Assembly: GCF_003946885.1 (NCBI RefSeq) | Contig: NZ_RWKQ01000012.1 | Span: forward strand, 31,213 to 95,212 | Length of the DNA stretch: 64,000 bases | Reading direction: 5' to 3' | Source: Specibacter cremeus | GTDB taxonomy: Bacteria; Actinomycetota; Actinomycetes; Actinomycetales; Micrococcaceae | Shown here: positions 17,608 through 25,665 of the stretch, piece by piece | Layout of the letters: the number at the start of each line of letters is the position of its first letter | Position numbering within the stretch: the first letter of the stretch is position 1 | Notes under the pieces: generated by a model | Database searches by the model: none | What the model saw: the letters and a program-made list of their open reading frames with translations, nothing else | Told to the model about the DNA's origin: nothing | Program-made: the position numbers and the translations under genes

Positions 17608-18900
17608 CTACCGCAGCGCGTTGTCCAGCCGCCGGGCCCGGGCCGCGAACGACGCCACGCGCGGATCACCCGGGCCCGCCAGCCGTTCCAGCGCGGCCAC
17701 CGCGGAAGTGTCCCCGGCACCCATGTCCGTGCCCAGCCATCGGGTGAGGACGGCCAGGGACCCGTCGGCCAGCGTGGCGGTCCGCACGGCCGCGGAAAGC
17801 TCCTCGCGCAGCAGTTCCACCGCCACGGCGGACGACCGGCTCAGCAGCGGCGCCCGGTACAACCCCAGCGCCCCGGCCACGTCACCGTCGCGCAGCGCCG
17901 CGATCACGCGGTTCACGTCCACCCGCGCCGCCACCGCCGAGGCCAGCCGGTACGGATTGGAGTCGATCACATCCCCGAGCACGCCCCGGATCCTGTGCAT
18001 CTCGATGCGCACCGTGGCCGCCGTCCCGTCCTCGCCGTACAGCTCGTAGGCCAACTCGTCGGCGCTCCATCCCTGCTGCCGCGAGCACAGCAGCGCGAGG
18101 ATCTCGGCCCGGCGCGCGGTCAGCGGCACCCGGGTCCCGTCCGCGCGCACGACGGCCGGCCGCTCACCCAGCAGCTCGATGGAAGCGATGCCGACGGGCG
18201 GGTGATGGTCGACGCCGGCACTCGCCGGCGCGGTCGTCGCGCCGATGATCTGCTCGGCCACCCGCACGGCGCACCGGACCAGGCGCAGGGAATCCGGCGT
18301 GAGCGTGTCGAACGGGCCGGACACGTCCAGCACACCCAGCAAGGCGCCCGTGACCGGGTGGTGGATGGGGGCGGCCGTGCATGCCCAGTCGTGGTGGGTG
18401 CGCACCAGGTGCTCGGCCGAGAACAGCTGCTCGGGAGCCCCCGTCCGCAGTGCCTCGCTGATCGCGTTCGTGCCGATCCCCGACTCGGACCAGTCGGCAC
18501 CCTCGACGAATTCCAGCGAGTCGGCCAGGCGCAGCGCCGGGCGGCTGCCGAACCGCCACAGCACCTCGCCGGAGGCGTCCGTGACGATCAGCAGCTGGCG
18601 GCCGGATTCGTCGCCGAGCAGTTCCGCCAACGCCGGGACGGCCGCGGTCAGCGGGTGGTCGTGCCGCAGCCGGTGCACGTCCGCGGGTTCGTGCACGTGC
18701 CGGGGACTGTGCTGGTCGGGGCTGATGCCCAGGGTCATGGCACGCCGCCAGGAATCCTGGAGGCCCGGTGCGATCTCCAGGCGGGACGTGCCGGAGATGA
18801 CGTCCTCGTGCGCGCTCCGCAACAACCGCGCGTAGCGCAACGGGTCCGAGTACCGCAAGGCGGCGCCAACCGGCCTGGCCGTGGTCCGCGGTGTGGGCAT
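17608..18900 (-). CDS. GAF-domain transcriptional regulator
   Basis: A 430-aa cytoplasmic regulator. Residues about 60-230 form an AcoR/NorR-like GAF sensor with LQDSWRRAMTLGISPD and the characteristic WSESGIGTNAISEAL, then CTAAPIHHPVTGALLGVLDVSG. There is no AAA+ sigma-54 module or Fis helix. The C-terminus instead has a winged-helix-like segment (RRAEILALLCSRQQGWSADE ... VRIEMHRIRGVLGD) resembling the DNA-binding part of SARP/OmpR regulators. It is divergent from the flavin monooxygenase gene (160 bp apart), so that gene is the obvious target. The start MPTPRTT at 18900 sits at the divergent promoter. Confidence 0.85.
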   Translation of the reverse strand: MPTPRTTARPVGAALRYSDPLRYARLLRSAHEDVISGTSRLEIAPGLQDSWRRAMTLGISPDQHSPRHVHEPADVHRLRHDHPLTAAVPALAELLGDESGRQLLIVTDASGEVLWRFGSRPALRLADSLEFVEGADWSESGIGTNAISEALRTGAPEQLFSAEHLVRTHHDWACTAAPIHHPVTGALLGVLDVSGPFDTLTPDSLRLVRCAVRVAEQIIGATTAPASAGVDHHPPVGIASIELLGERPAVVRADGTRVPLTARRAEILALLCSRQQGWSADELAYELYGEDGTAATVRIEMHRIRGVLGDVIDSNPYRLASAVAARVDVNRVIAALRDGDVAGALGLYRAPLLSRSSAVAVELLREELSAAVRTATLADGSLAVLTRWLGTDMGAGDTSAVAALERLAGPGDPRVASFAARARRLDNALR

Positions 18901-19059
18901 TCGGTTCTCCTGCCGGGCAATGTAACGCGCTTGCAACCCCCGAGGGACTGTACTTGTGAGATCAATCACGTGCATACCAGCGTACGCGCCGAGCAGGGCG
19001 GGGGCGAGCGGTGGGAGCGGGAACCAAGGACGCAGAACCAAGGACACAAGGGAGTGGAC

Positions 19060-20850
19060 ATGACACGGACGCCAAACGAGATCGTCGCCAACTGGCTTGC
19101 CGGTTTGGATGCGGCGCTGCAAGACAAGGACGTCGGGGCGGCGCGGGACCTGTTCGCCGAGGACTGCTACTGGCGGGACTTCGTGACGTTCACGTGGAAC
19201 CTGAAGACGTTCGAGGGCAAGGCCCAGATCGGCCAGATGCTCACGGACCGGCTCGACCATGTGGCGCCGTCCGGGTGGGCGCTCGCCGAGGACGCCACCG
19301 GGGACGAACACAACACGGAGGCGTGGATCGGCTTCGAGACCGGCGCCGCCCGCGGCTATGGTCATCTTCGCCTGAGGAACGGCCAGTGCTGGACCCTGCT
19401 GACCACCATGCAGGAGCTCAAGGGCCACGAGGAGAGGAGGGGCCCCAACCGGGAGCAGGGCGTGGCCCACCAGATCACCCGCGGCCGCAAGTCCTGGCTG
19501 GAGGCCAAGCAGGACAATGAAACGAGATTGGGCTACGACGAGCAGCCGTACTGCCTGGTCATCGGCGGCGGCCAGGGCGGCATCGGGCTGGCGTCCCGGC
19601 TGCGCCGGCAGGGCGTGCCGACCATCGTGGTGGAGAAGAACGCCCGGGCCGGGGATTCGTGGCGCAACCGGTACAAGTCGCTGCACCTGCACGACCCCGT
19701 CTGGTACGACCACCTGCCGTACCTGAAATTCCCGGACGACTGGCCCGTCTTCGCGGCGAAGGACAAGATCGGCGACTGGCTGGAGCACTACACGGCCATC
19801 ATGGAGCTGAACTACTGGTCGAGCACGGAAGCGACCAAGGCAAGTTTCGACGAGGCCGCCGGTGAATGGGTGGTTGAGGTGACGCGCGACGGCGTGCCGG
19901 TCACCTTGCGCCCGAAGCAGCTCGTCTTCGCCCTGGGCGTCTCCGGCTACCCGAACGTCCCCGAGTTCGACGGCGCGGACAGTTTCCTGGGGGATCAGTA
20001 CCACTCGTCGAAGCATCCGGGCGGCGGCGACTGGACGGGCAAGAGGGCCGTGGTCATCGGTTCGAACAACTCGGCGCACGACATTTGCGCCGACCTGTGG
20101 GAGCACGGCGCGGACGTCACCATGGTCCAGCGCTCCTCCACGCACATCTCGCGCAGCGAGTCGCTGATGGATCTGGGCCTGGGCGAGCTGTACTCGGAGA
20201 AGGCGTTGGCCAACGGGGTGACCACCGAGAAGGCCGACCTGCTGTTCGCGTCGCTGCCGTACCGGATCCTGCCGGACGCGCAGAAGCCCGTCTATGCGGA
20301 GATGGCCCGCCGGGACGCGAAGTTCTACCAGGACCTGGCCGCCGCCGGGTTCGACCTTGACTTCGGCGAGGACGGCTCCGGCCTGTTCGTGAAGTACCTG
20401 CGGCGCGGCTCCGGCTACTACATCGACGTGGGCGCCTCGCAGCTGATCATCGACGGCAGGGTCCGGCTCGCCACCGGCCAGGTCGCGAAGATCACCGGCA
20501 ACGCCGTGGTCATGGCGGACGGCACGGAACTGGAGGCGGACCTGATCGTGTACGCAACCGGGTACGGGTCGATGAACGGCTGGCTGGCCGACCTCATCTC
20601 GCCCGAGGTCGCGGACCAGGTCGGCAAGTGCTGGGGCTACGGGTCGGACACCACGCGCGACCCCGGACCGTGGGAGGGGGAGCTGCGCAACATGTGGAAG
20701 CCCACGAACGTCGCGAACCTGTGGATCCACGGCGGCAACCTGCACCAGAGCCGGCACTATTCGAACTACCTGGCCCTGCAGCTCAAGGCCCGCATGGAGG
20801 GGCTGGACACCCCCGTCTACCAGCTGCAGCAGTCCCACCACGCCCGGTGA
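19060..20850 (+). CDS. flavin-containing monooxygenase with N-terminal NTF2-like domain
   Basis: A 596-aa NAD(P)H/FAD oxidoreductase. Residues 1-125 form a SnoaL/NTF2-like domain (NWLAGLDAALQDKDVGAARD ... CYWRDFVTFTWN). The FAD-binding GGGQGG is at 169-174, an FMO/Baeyer-Villiger-like fingerprint FLGDQYHSSKHP at 309-320 (FxGxxxH with HP instead of W), and a second nucleotide site GSNNSA at 334-339. The C-terminal YATGY motif is present. It probably oxygenates a ketone or soft nucleophile; the substrate is unknown. ATG 19060 follows GGGAG. Divergent from its probable GAF regulator. The TGA stop is the first three bases of a tandem repeat. Confidence 0.9.
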   Translation: MTRTPNEIVANWLAGLDAALQDKDVGAARDLFAEDCYWRDFVTFTWNLKTFEGKAQIGQMLTDRLDHVAPSGWALAEDATGDEHNTEAWIGFETGAARGYGHLRLRNGQCWTLLTTMQELKGHEERRGPNREQGVAHQITRGRKSWLEAKQDNETRLGYDEQPYCLVIGGGQGGIGLASRLRRQGVPTIVVEKNARAGDSWRNRYKSLHLHDPVWYDHLPYLKFPDDWPVFAAKDKIGDWLEHYTAIMELNYWSSTEATKASFDEAAGEWVVEVTRDGVPVTLRPKQLVFALGVSGYPNVPEFDGADSFLGDQYHSSKHPGGGDWTGKRAVVIGSNNSAHDICADLWEHGADVTMVQRSSTHISRSESLMDLGLGELYSEKALANGVTTEKADLLFASLPYRILPDAQKPVYAEMARRDAKFYQDLAAAGFDLDFGEDGSGLFVKYLRRGSGYYIDVGASQLIIDGRVRLATGQVAKITGNAVVMADGTELEADLIVYATGYGSMNGWLADLISPEVADQVGKCWGYGSDTTRDPGPWEGELRNMWKPTNVANLWIHGGNLHQSRHYSNYLALQLKARMEGLDTPVYQLQQSHHAR

Positions 20851-20925
20851 TCGAGCCACACCCGGTGATCGAGCCACACCCGGTGATCGAGCCACACCCG
20901 GTGATCGAGCCTGTCGAGATCAGGT
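20848..20925 (+). repeat. 18-bp tandem repeat joined to a REP-like unit
   Basis: Three exact copies of the 18-bp unit TGATCGAGCCACACCCGG begin at the monooxygenase stop codon (20848, 20866, 20884) and lead into TGATCGAGCCTGTCGAGATC, a dispersed-family unit. The repeat itself therefore supplies the stop. Confidence 0.9.
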
Positions 20926-20982
20926 GACGGACGACGCCGGTGCGTTGCCTACCCAAGGCGGCGCACCGGCGTCGCCCGTCAC
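20924..20982. repeat. 59-nt palindrome upstream of gltX
   Basis: Arms 20924-20944 and 20962-20982 pair over 21 bp with one mismatch (left arm starts GTGACGGACGACGCCGG); a smaller GCC/GGC stem lies in the 17-nt centre. It probably terminates the monooxygenase transcript. An arm-like sequence recurs near 11303. Confidence 0.8.
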
Positions 20983-21079
20983 CAGCAGGAGCCGCGGGGG
21001 GCGGGTGGGCCCACGGCGGCGAGGGGCCCGCTGCGAGCGCGCGAGCGGGGGGAGCCGCCGGGGATAAACTGGGACCACC

Positions 21080-22594
21080 ATGACTACTGCAGCCATCATC
21101 CCCGCAGCTCCCATCCCCTCCGTCACCGACGAAACCCCCGTCCGGGTCCGGTTTTGCCCGTCACCCACCGGAACCCCGCACGTGGGGCTGATCCGCACGG
21201 CCCTGTTCAACTGGGCGTACGCCCGGCACACCCAGGGCACGCTCGTGTTCCGCATCGAGGACACCGACGCCAAGCGCGACAGCGAGGAGAGCTACCTGCA
21301 GCTGCTGGACGCGCTCAAGTGGCTGGGCATCACCTGGGATGAGGGCGTTGAGGTCGGCGGGCCGCATGCGCCGTACCGGCAGTCGCAGCGCGGGGACATC
21401 TACCAGGACGTGATCGCCAAGCTCGTGGCCGGCGGGCACGTGTACGAGTCGTATTCCACGCCCGAGGAGGTCGAGGCCCGGCACAAGGCGGCCGGCCGGG
21501 ACGTGAAGCTGGGGTACGACAACTTCGACCGTGACCTGAGCGCGGCTCGGATTGCCGCGTTCAAGGCGGAGGGCCGCCGGCCCGCCCTGCGCCTGCGCAT
21601 GCCCGACACGGACATCACCTTCACCGACCTGGTCCGGGGCGAGATCACCTTCAAGGCCGGTTCCGTGCCGGATTACGCGATCGTGCGCCCCAACGGCGCG
21701 CCGCTGTACACGCTCGTGAACCCGGTGGACGACGCGCTCATGGGCATCACCCACGTGCTGCGCGGCGAGGACCTGCTGTCCTCCACGCCCCGCCAGATCG
21801 CGCTGTACCAGGCGCTGTACGAGGTGGGCGTGGCCGACTACATGCCGCTGTTCGGGCACCTGCCGTACGTGATGGGCGCCGGCAACAAGAAACTGTCCAA
21901 GCGCGACCCCGAGTCGAGCCTGTTCCTGCACCGTGAGCACGGCTTCATTCCCGAGGGCCTGCTGAACTACCTGTCGCTGCTGGGGTGGTCGCTGTCCGCC
22001 GACGAGGACATCTTCACCGTGGAGACGCTGGTGGCGAACTTCGACATCCACGACGTGCTCGGCAACCCGGCCCGCTTCGACGTGAAGAAGGCCGAGGCCA
22101 TCAACGGCACGCACGTGCGCATGCTGGCGGCCGCCGACTTCCGTGACCGGCTGGTCCCGTACCTGCAGGCCGGCGGCGTGCTCGGTTCGTCCCTGAGCGC
22201 CCGGGACGAGGAGATCCTCACCGAGGCCGCACCGCTGATCCAGGAGCGTATCACGCTGCTCGGCGAGGCGCCGGAGATGCTCGGGTTCCTGTTCAAGGAC
22301 GACGACGCCGTCGACGTCGCCGACGATGCGCGCAAGGGCCTGCCGGAGAACGTGTCGGAGGTGCTGGACGCCGCCCTGGGCGCCCTCGAGCCGGTGACCG
22401 ACTGGGCGGCGGAGGCCATCCAGGCGGCGTTGAAGGCCGCGCTGGTGGAGGGCCTGGGCATCAAGCCGCGCCTGGCGTTCGGGCCGGTGCGCACGGCCAT
22501 TTCGGGCCGTCGCATCTCGCCGCCCCTGTTCGAATCCATGGTGATCCTGGGCAAGGAGTCCTCGCTGGCCCGTATCAAGGCGTTCCGCCGGTGA
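21080..22594 (+). CDS. gltX: glutamyl-tRNA synthetase
   Basis: Charges tRNA-Glu (and, in bacteria using the transamidation route, tRNA-Gln) with glutamate. The 504 aa are a class I synthetase with the HIGH-equivalent PHVGL (33-37) in [38 protein letters not shown] and the KMSKS-equivalent KLSKR (271-275), then the alpha-helical anticodon domain. TAAACT at 21065-21070 is a plausible -10 nine bases from the ATG, implying a very short leader. tRNA-Gln and tRNA-Glu genes lie 1 kb downstream, and the stop overlaps the start of the HAD gene. Confidence 0.97.
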   Translation: MTTAAIIPAAPIPSVTDETPVRVRFCPSPTGTPHVGLIRTALFNWAYARHTQGTLVFRIEDTDAKRDSEESYLQLLDALKWLGITWDEGVEVGGPHAPYRQSQRGDIYQDVIAKLVAGGHVYESYSTPEEVEARHKAAGRDVKLGYDNFDRDLSAARIAAFKAEGRRPALRLRMPDTDITFTDLVRGEITFKAGSVPDYAIVRPNGAPLYTLVNPVDDALMGITHVLRGEDLLSSTPRQIALYQALYEVGVADYMPLFGHLPYVMGAGNKKLSKRDPESSLFLHREHGFIPEGLLNYLSLLGWSLSADEDIFTVETLVANFDIHDVLGNPARFDVKKAEAINGTHVRMLAAADFRDRLVPYLQAGGVLGSSLSARDEEILTEAAPLIQERITLLGEAPEMLGFLFKDDDAVDVADDARKGLPENVSEVLDAALGALEPVTDWAAEAIQAALKAALVEGLGIKPRLAFGPVRTAISGRRISPPLFESMVILGKESSLARIKAFRR

Positions 22595-23325
22595 TGCCGG
22601 CCGTGGCCGGGCGGGACGCCCCCGGCCCGGTGGTCGCCGGCGTCCTGTTCGACATCGACGACACGCTCATCGACCTGCGCCAGGCCATGCGGGACACCAT
22701 CGCCGCGGTCAGCGCGGACCTGCTGGACCTGTCCCCGGCCGGGTGGGACGCGTTCACCGGGCTGTACCTCGACGACGCCGAACGCTACTACGACAGGTAC
22801 GTGGCCGGGGAATTCGGCTTCGCCGAGCAGCGTGGCCTGCGGGCCCGGGCGGCGCTGGCCGCATTCGGCGTCACGAACTTTTCCCCGGCGCGCGAGGCGT
22901 CCTGGGTGGCCGCCTACGAGGAGGCGCAGCCCGGGTTCATCCGCCCGTTCGCCGATGTCCTCCCGGTGCTGGACCGCCTTGATTCCGCGGGCATCCCGTA
23001 CGGCGCCGTGAGCAACAACGTGCACGACTACCAGCGCGCCAAGCTGGACCGGGCCGGGCTGTCCCGGGTCACGGCCCTGGTCGGCATCGACACCGTGGGC
23101 GTGGCGAAGCCGGCACCCGCCGTGTTCCATGAGGGGTGCCGGCTGCTGGGCACCCTGCCGGAAGAAACGCTGTACGTGGGGGACAACCTGACGCTGGACG
23201 CCGTCGGCGCCACGGACGCCGGGCTGTGGGGCGTGTGGCTGGACCGGAGCGGATCCGCCGCGGCCGAGTCCTGGGCCGGCCCGCGCCTGGCGGGGCTGGA
23301 TGAGCTGGCGGGGTTGCTCGGTTAG
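22594..23325 (+). CDS. HAD-superfamily phosphatase
   Basis: A 243-aa HAD hydrolase with motif I FDIDDTLID, an all-alpha cap, motif II VSNN, motif III Lys in VAKPAPAVFHEGCRLL and motif IV VGDNLTLDAVGATDAG. The fold suits a small-metabolite phosphatase of the phosphoglycolate phosphatase/YjjG type; the substrate is unknown. The ATG overlaps the gltX stop (TGATG), so the two are co-translated; an in-frame GTG 3 bp earlier is an alternative start. Confidence 0.9.
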   Translation: MPAVAGRDAPGPVVAGVLFDIDDTLIDLRQAMRDTIAAVSADLLDLSPAGWDAFTGLYLDDAERYYDRYVAGEFGFAEQRGLRARAALAAFGVTNFSPAREASWVAAYEEAQPGFIRPFADVLPVLDRLDSAGIPYGAVSNNVHDYQRAKLDRAGLSRVTALVGIDTVGVAKPAPAVFHEGCRLLGTLPEETLYVGDNLTLDAVGATDAGLWGVWLDRSGSAAAESWAGPRLAGLDELAGLLG

Positions 23326-23333
23326 ACATCCCG

Positions 23334-23430
23334 CTGGTCGAGCCTGTCGAGACCCCGTCGAGACCCCCGCGATTTCGACAAGCTCAAGCACCGCGAGACC
23401 GCGCTGGTCGAGCCCCGTCGAGACCCTGTG
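23334..23430. repeat. REP-like repeat cluster
   Basis: Units CTGGTCGAGCCTGTCGAGACC, an inverted ATTTCGACAAGCTCAAGCACC and a further CTGGTCGAGCC unit follow the HAD gene, in the same direct-plus-inverted arrangement as at 3903-3989 and 45521-45620. Confidence 0.8.
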
Positions 23431-23463
23431 ACCGACGACTCCCGCCCTGGCCGGGCTCCCGTT

Positions 23464-23492
23464 TTGTCCTTGGGTGAACTTTCGGGTAGAGT
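23464..23492 (+). promoter_or_regulatory. tRNA-Gln promoter
   Basis: TTGTCC (23464-23469) and TAGAGT (23487-23492) are spaced by 17 bp, about 68 bp before the mature tRNA-Gln. Confidence 0.6.
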
Positions 23493-23559
23493 TTTATCCC
23501 GGCGCGAGGGCCGCCGAGCGAACGGGAAACCGGGGACTTCGGAGCCCCGAAAGTGCCAT

Positions 23560-23631
23560 TGGGATATGGTGTAATTGGCAACACTACGGTTTCTGGTACC
23601 GTCATTCTAGGTTCGAGTCCTGGTATCCCAG
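23560..23631 (+). tRNA. tRNA-Gln (anticodon CTG)
   Basis: A 72-nt cloverleaf: acceptor stem TGGGATA/TATCCCA (23560-23566 with 23624-23630), anticodon stem ACGGT/ACCGT around loop TTCTGGT giving CTG, T-loop GGTTCGAGTCC and discriminator G. CCA is not encoded. Confidence 0.95.
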
Positions 23632-23657
23632 CGCTTCAAAAGAGCAACGCAAGCCGA

Positions 23658-23687
23658 TTGGCGTGCACGGCAGGAATCGGATAGTAT
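23658..23687 (+). promoter_or_regulatory. tRNA-Glu promoter
   Basis: TTGGCG (23658-23663) and TAGTAT (23682-23687) with 18-bp spacing lie between the two tRNA genes, about 43 bp before tRNA-Glu, so it may be transcribed independently. Confidence 0.5.
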
Positions 23688-23729
23688 TTCTGAGGCTTGC
23701 CGGGCAAAAGAACGGCAGGAAAGTATTAG

Positions 23730-23802
23730 GGCCCCATCGTATAGCGGCCTAGTACGTCGCCCTCTCACGGCGGTAACGCGGGTTCGAATCCCGCTGGGGT
23801 CA
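23730..23802 (+). tRNA. tRNA-Glu (anticodon CTC)
   Basis: A 73-nt cloverleaf with acceptor GGCCCCA/TGGGGTC (one G:T pair), anticodon loop containing CTC between GCC/GGC stems, T-arm GCGGGTTCGAATCCCGC and discriminator A. CCA is not encoded. Confidence 0.95.
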
Positions 23803-23809
23803 CTGGCAA

Positions 23810-23846
23810 GACCGGAAACCTTCGGGTTTCCGGTCTTTCTTTTTTG
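23810..23846 (+). terminator. intrinsic terminator after tRNA-Glu
   Basis: GACCGGAAACC (23810-23820), loop TTCG, GGTTTCCGGTC (23825-23835), then TTTCTTTTTT: a perfect 11-bp stem with a stable tetraloop and T tract. Confidence 0.92.
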
Positions 23847-23898
23847 CCCGGATGGCGAATGGCGCTTGTCATTGCAAACAAACTGGCATGATGAACCT

Positions 23899-25665
23899 GT
23901 GAGCGGAACATCGCGCCTATCTGGACGCCAGGCCAAGGCCGTGGCGTTGCTCGAGGACGCCCGCAGCCAATTGGGCAAACTCGACTTTCCGCTGCAATTG
24001 CCGGGGGCCGTGGAGACCCGCGCCCAGGCCATCGCCGCGCTGGGCCAGCTGGACGACTACATCATTCCCCGCTACCGCAGCCTGGACGCCCCGCTGCTCG
24101 CCGTCGTCGGAGGTTCCACCGGGGCCGGCAAGTCAACGCTCGTCAACGCACTCGTCGGCCGCCCCGTGACCCGCTCGGGCGCCATCCGGCCCACCACCCG
24201 CCAGCCCATCCTGCTGCACCACCCGGACGACGCCGCCTGGTTCACCTCCACCCGCGTCCTGCCGACCCTGGCCCGGGTCCGGGGTGAACCGGTGGCCGCC
24301 AACACGCCCGCGTCCAGGGCCGGCGCCGCGCCGGACCCGAACGCCATGGGGTCCCTGGTGCTGGTCGCCGATCCGGCCGTCCCCGCCGGCATCGCCCTGC
24401 TGGACGCCCCCGATGTGGACTCCGTCGCGGCGGCGAACCGGGCCCTGGCCGCGCAACTGCTTGCCGCCGCCGACCTGTGGCTGTTCGTCACGACGGCGAA
24501 CCGGTACGCGGACGCCGTGCCGTGGAGGCTGCTCGTGGACGCCGCCGGCCGGGACATCCTCGTCGGCGTCGTCCTGGACCGGGTGCCGGCGGGCGCCGAG
24601 GCGGAGGTGGGCGACGACCTGCGCGGCATGCTCGAACGGGAGGGGCTGGCCGGGGCCGAACTGTTCGTCGTCCCCGAATCGGACCTGGACGCCCTCGGCA
24701 TGCTCCCGTCCGCCACGGTCGAACCGGTCAGGGACTGGCTCGCCGCGATCTCCGCCCACGCGACCGACCGGGCCGCGATCGCACGGCGCACCCTGGACGG
24801 CACCATAAGGTCGCTGGCCGGCACCGTGCGCGAACTGTCCCGGGCCTCGCTGGAACAGCACGAGGCGAGCCTGCAACTGGCCGACGACGTGCAGGCCGCG
24901 TATGCCGACGCGGCCGACCACATCGCCCGCGCGACCAGCGACGGCACGCTGCTGCGCGGCGAGGTGCTGTCCCGGTGGCAGGACTTCGTCGGCACGGGCG
25001 AGTTCTTCCGGGCGCTCGAGAGCGGCATCGGCCGCGTCCGGGACAGGATCGGGGCGTTCTTCAAGGGCCAGCCGGCCCCGGCCGTCAAGGTCGAGACGGC
25101 CATCGAGACCGGATTGCAGGCCGTGATCGTCGCCCAGGCGGCCCGCGCCGCCGAGGACGCCGACCAGCGGTGGCGTGCCGACCCGGCCGGCCGGCAGCTG
25201 CTGGGCGCCGACGACCTCTCCGGACTGCCCGCGACGTTCCCGGCCGAGGCCGCCGCCGAAATCCGGGGCTGGCAGCAGGACGTGCTGGCCCTGATCCGCA
25301 GCGAGGGCGCGGCCAAGCGGTCAAGGGCCCGCTTGCTGTCCTTCGGCGTCAACGGACTGGGCGTCATCTTGATGATCGTCGTTTTCTCCTTCACCGGGGG
25401 ACTGACGGGAATCGAGGTCGGCATCGCCGGCGGCACCGCCGTCGTCGGCCAAAAACTGCTCGAGGCGATCTTCGGCGAGGACGCCGTCCGCCGCCTGGCG
25501 CAACAGGCGCGCCACTCCCTGCAGGAGAGGTGCCAGAGCCTGCTGGCGGCGCAGCAGCAACGTTTCCTGGGCCGGATCGGCTCCCTGAACCGCGGCGCCG
25601 CACCGTTCGTGGAACGGCTCGACAGGCTGGCCGACTCGCTCGCGACCCTCGGGAGCCGCCCATGA
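23899..25665 (+). CDS. dynamin-like GTPase, first of an overlapping pair
   Basis: A 588-aa P-loop GTPase. G1 is GGSTGAGKST (71-80), a Thr-rich G2 follows at SGAIRPTTRQ, and G3 is LLDAPDVDSVAA. The C-terminal third is helical, with a hydrophobic hairpin at about 475-515 (NGLGVILMIVVFSFTGG ...) and then a helix rich in Gln/Arg. GTPase head, helical stalk and membrane hairpin are the bacterial dynamin-like plan. GTG 23899 was preferred to an upstream TTG because it follows the tRNA terminator more naturally. Its TGA overlaps the next start (ATGA). Possible roles are membrane remodelling at division or under stress, as for Streptomyces DynA/DynB; inferred. Confidence 0.8.
   Translation: MSGTSRLSGRQAKAVALLEDARSQLGKLDFPLQLPGAVETRAQAIAALGQLDDYIIPRYRSLDAPLLAVVGGSTGAGKSTLVNALVGRPVTRSGAIRPTTRQPILLHHPDDAAWFTSTRVLPTLARVRGEPVAANTPASRAGAAPDPNAMGSLVLVADPAVPAGIALLDAPDVDSVAAANRALAAQLLAAADLWLFVTTANRYADAVPWRLLVDAAGRDILVGVVLDRVPAGAEAEVGDDLRGMLEREGLAGAELFVVPESDLDALGMLPSATVEPVRDWLAAISAHATDRAAIARRTLDGTIRSLAGTVRELSRASLEQHEASLQLADDVQAAYADAADHIARATSDGTLLRGEVLSRWQDFVGTGEFFRALESGIGRVRDRIGAFFKGQPAPAVKVETAIETGLQAVIVAQAARAAEDADQRWRADPAGRQLLGADDLSGLPATFPAEAAAEIRGWQQDVLALIRSEGAAKRSRARLLSFGVNGLGVILMIVVFSFTGGLTGIEVGIAGGTAVVGQKLLEAIFGEDAVRRLAQQARHSLQERCQSLLAAQQQRFLGRIGSLNRGAAPFVERLDRLADSLATLGSRP

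Noticed and set aside
18901..20895. N-terminal extension making a 1095-residue minus-strand protein with the GAF regulator
   Set aside because: The extension lies antisense to the monooxygenase and is His/Val/Gly-rich shadow sequence; the regulator begins at 18900.
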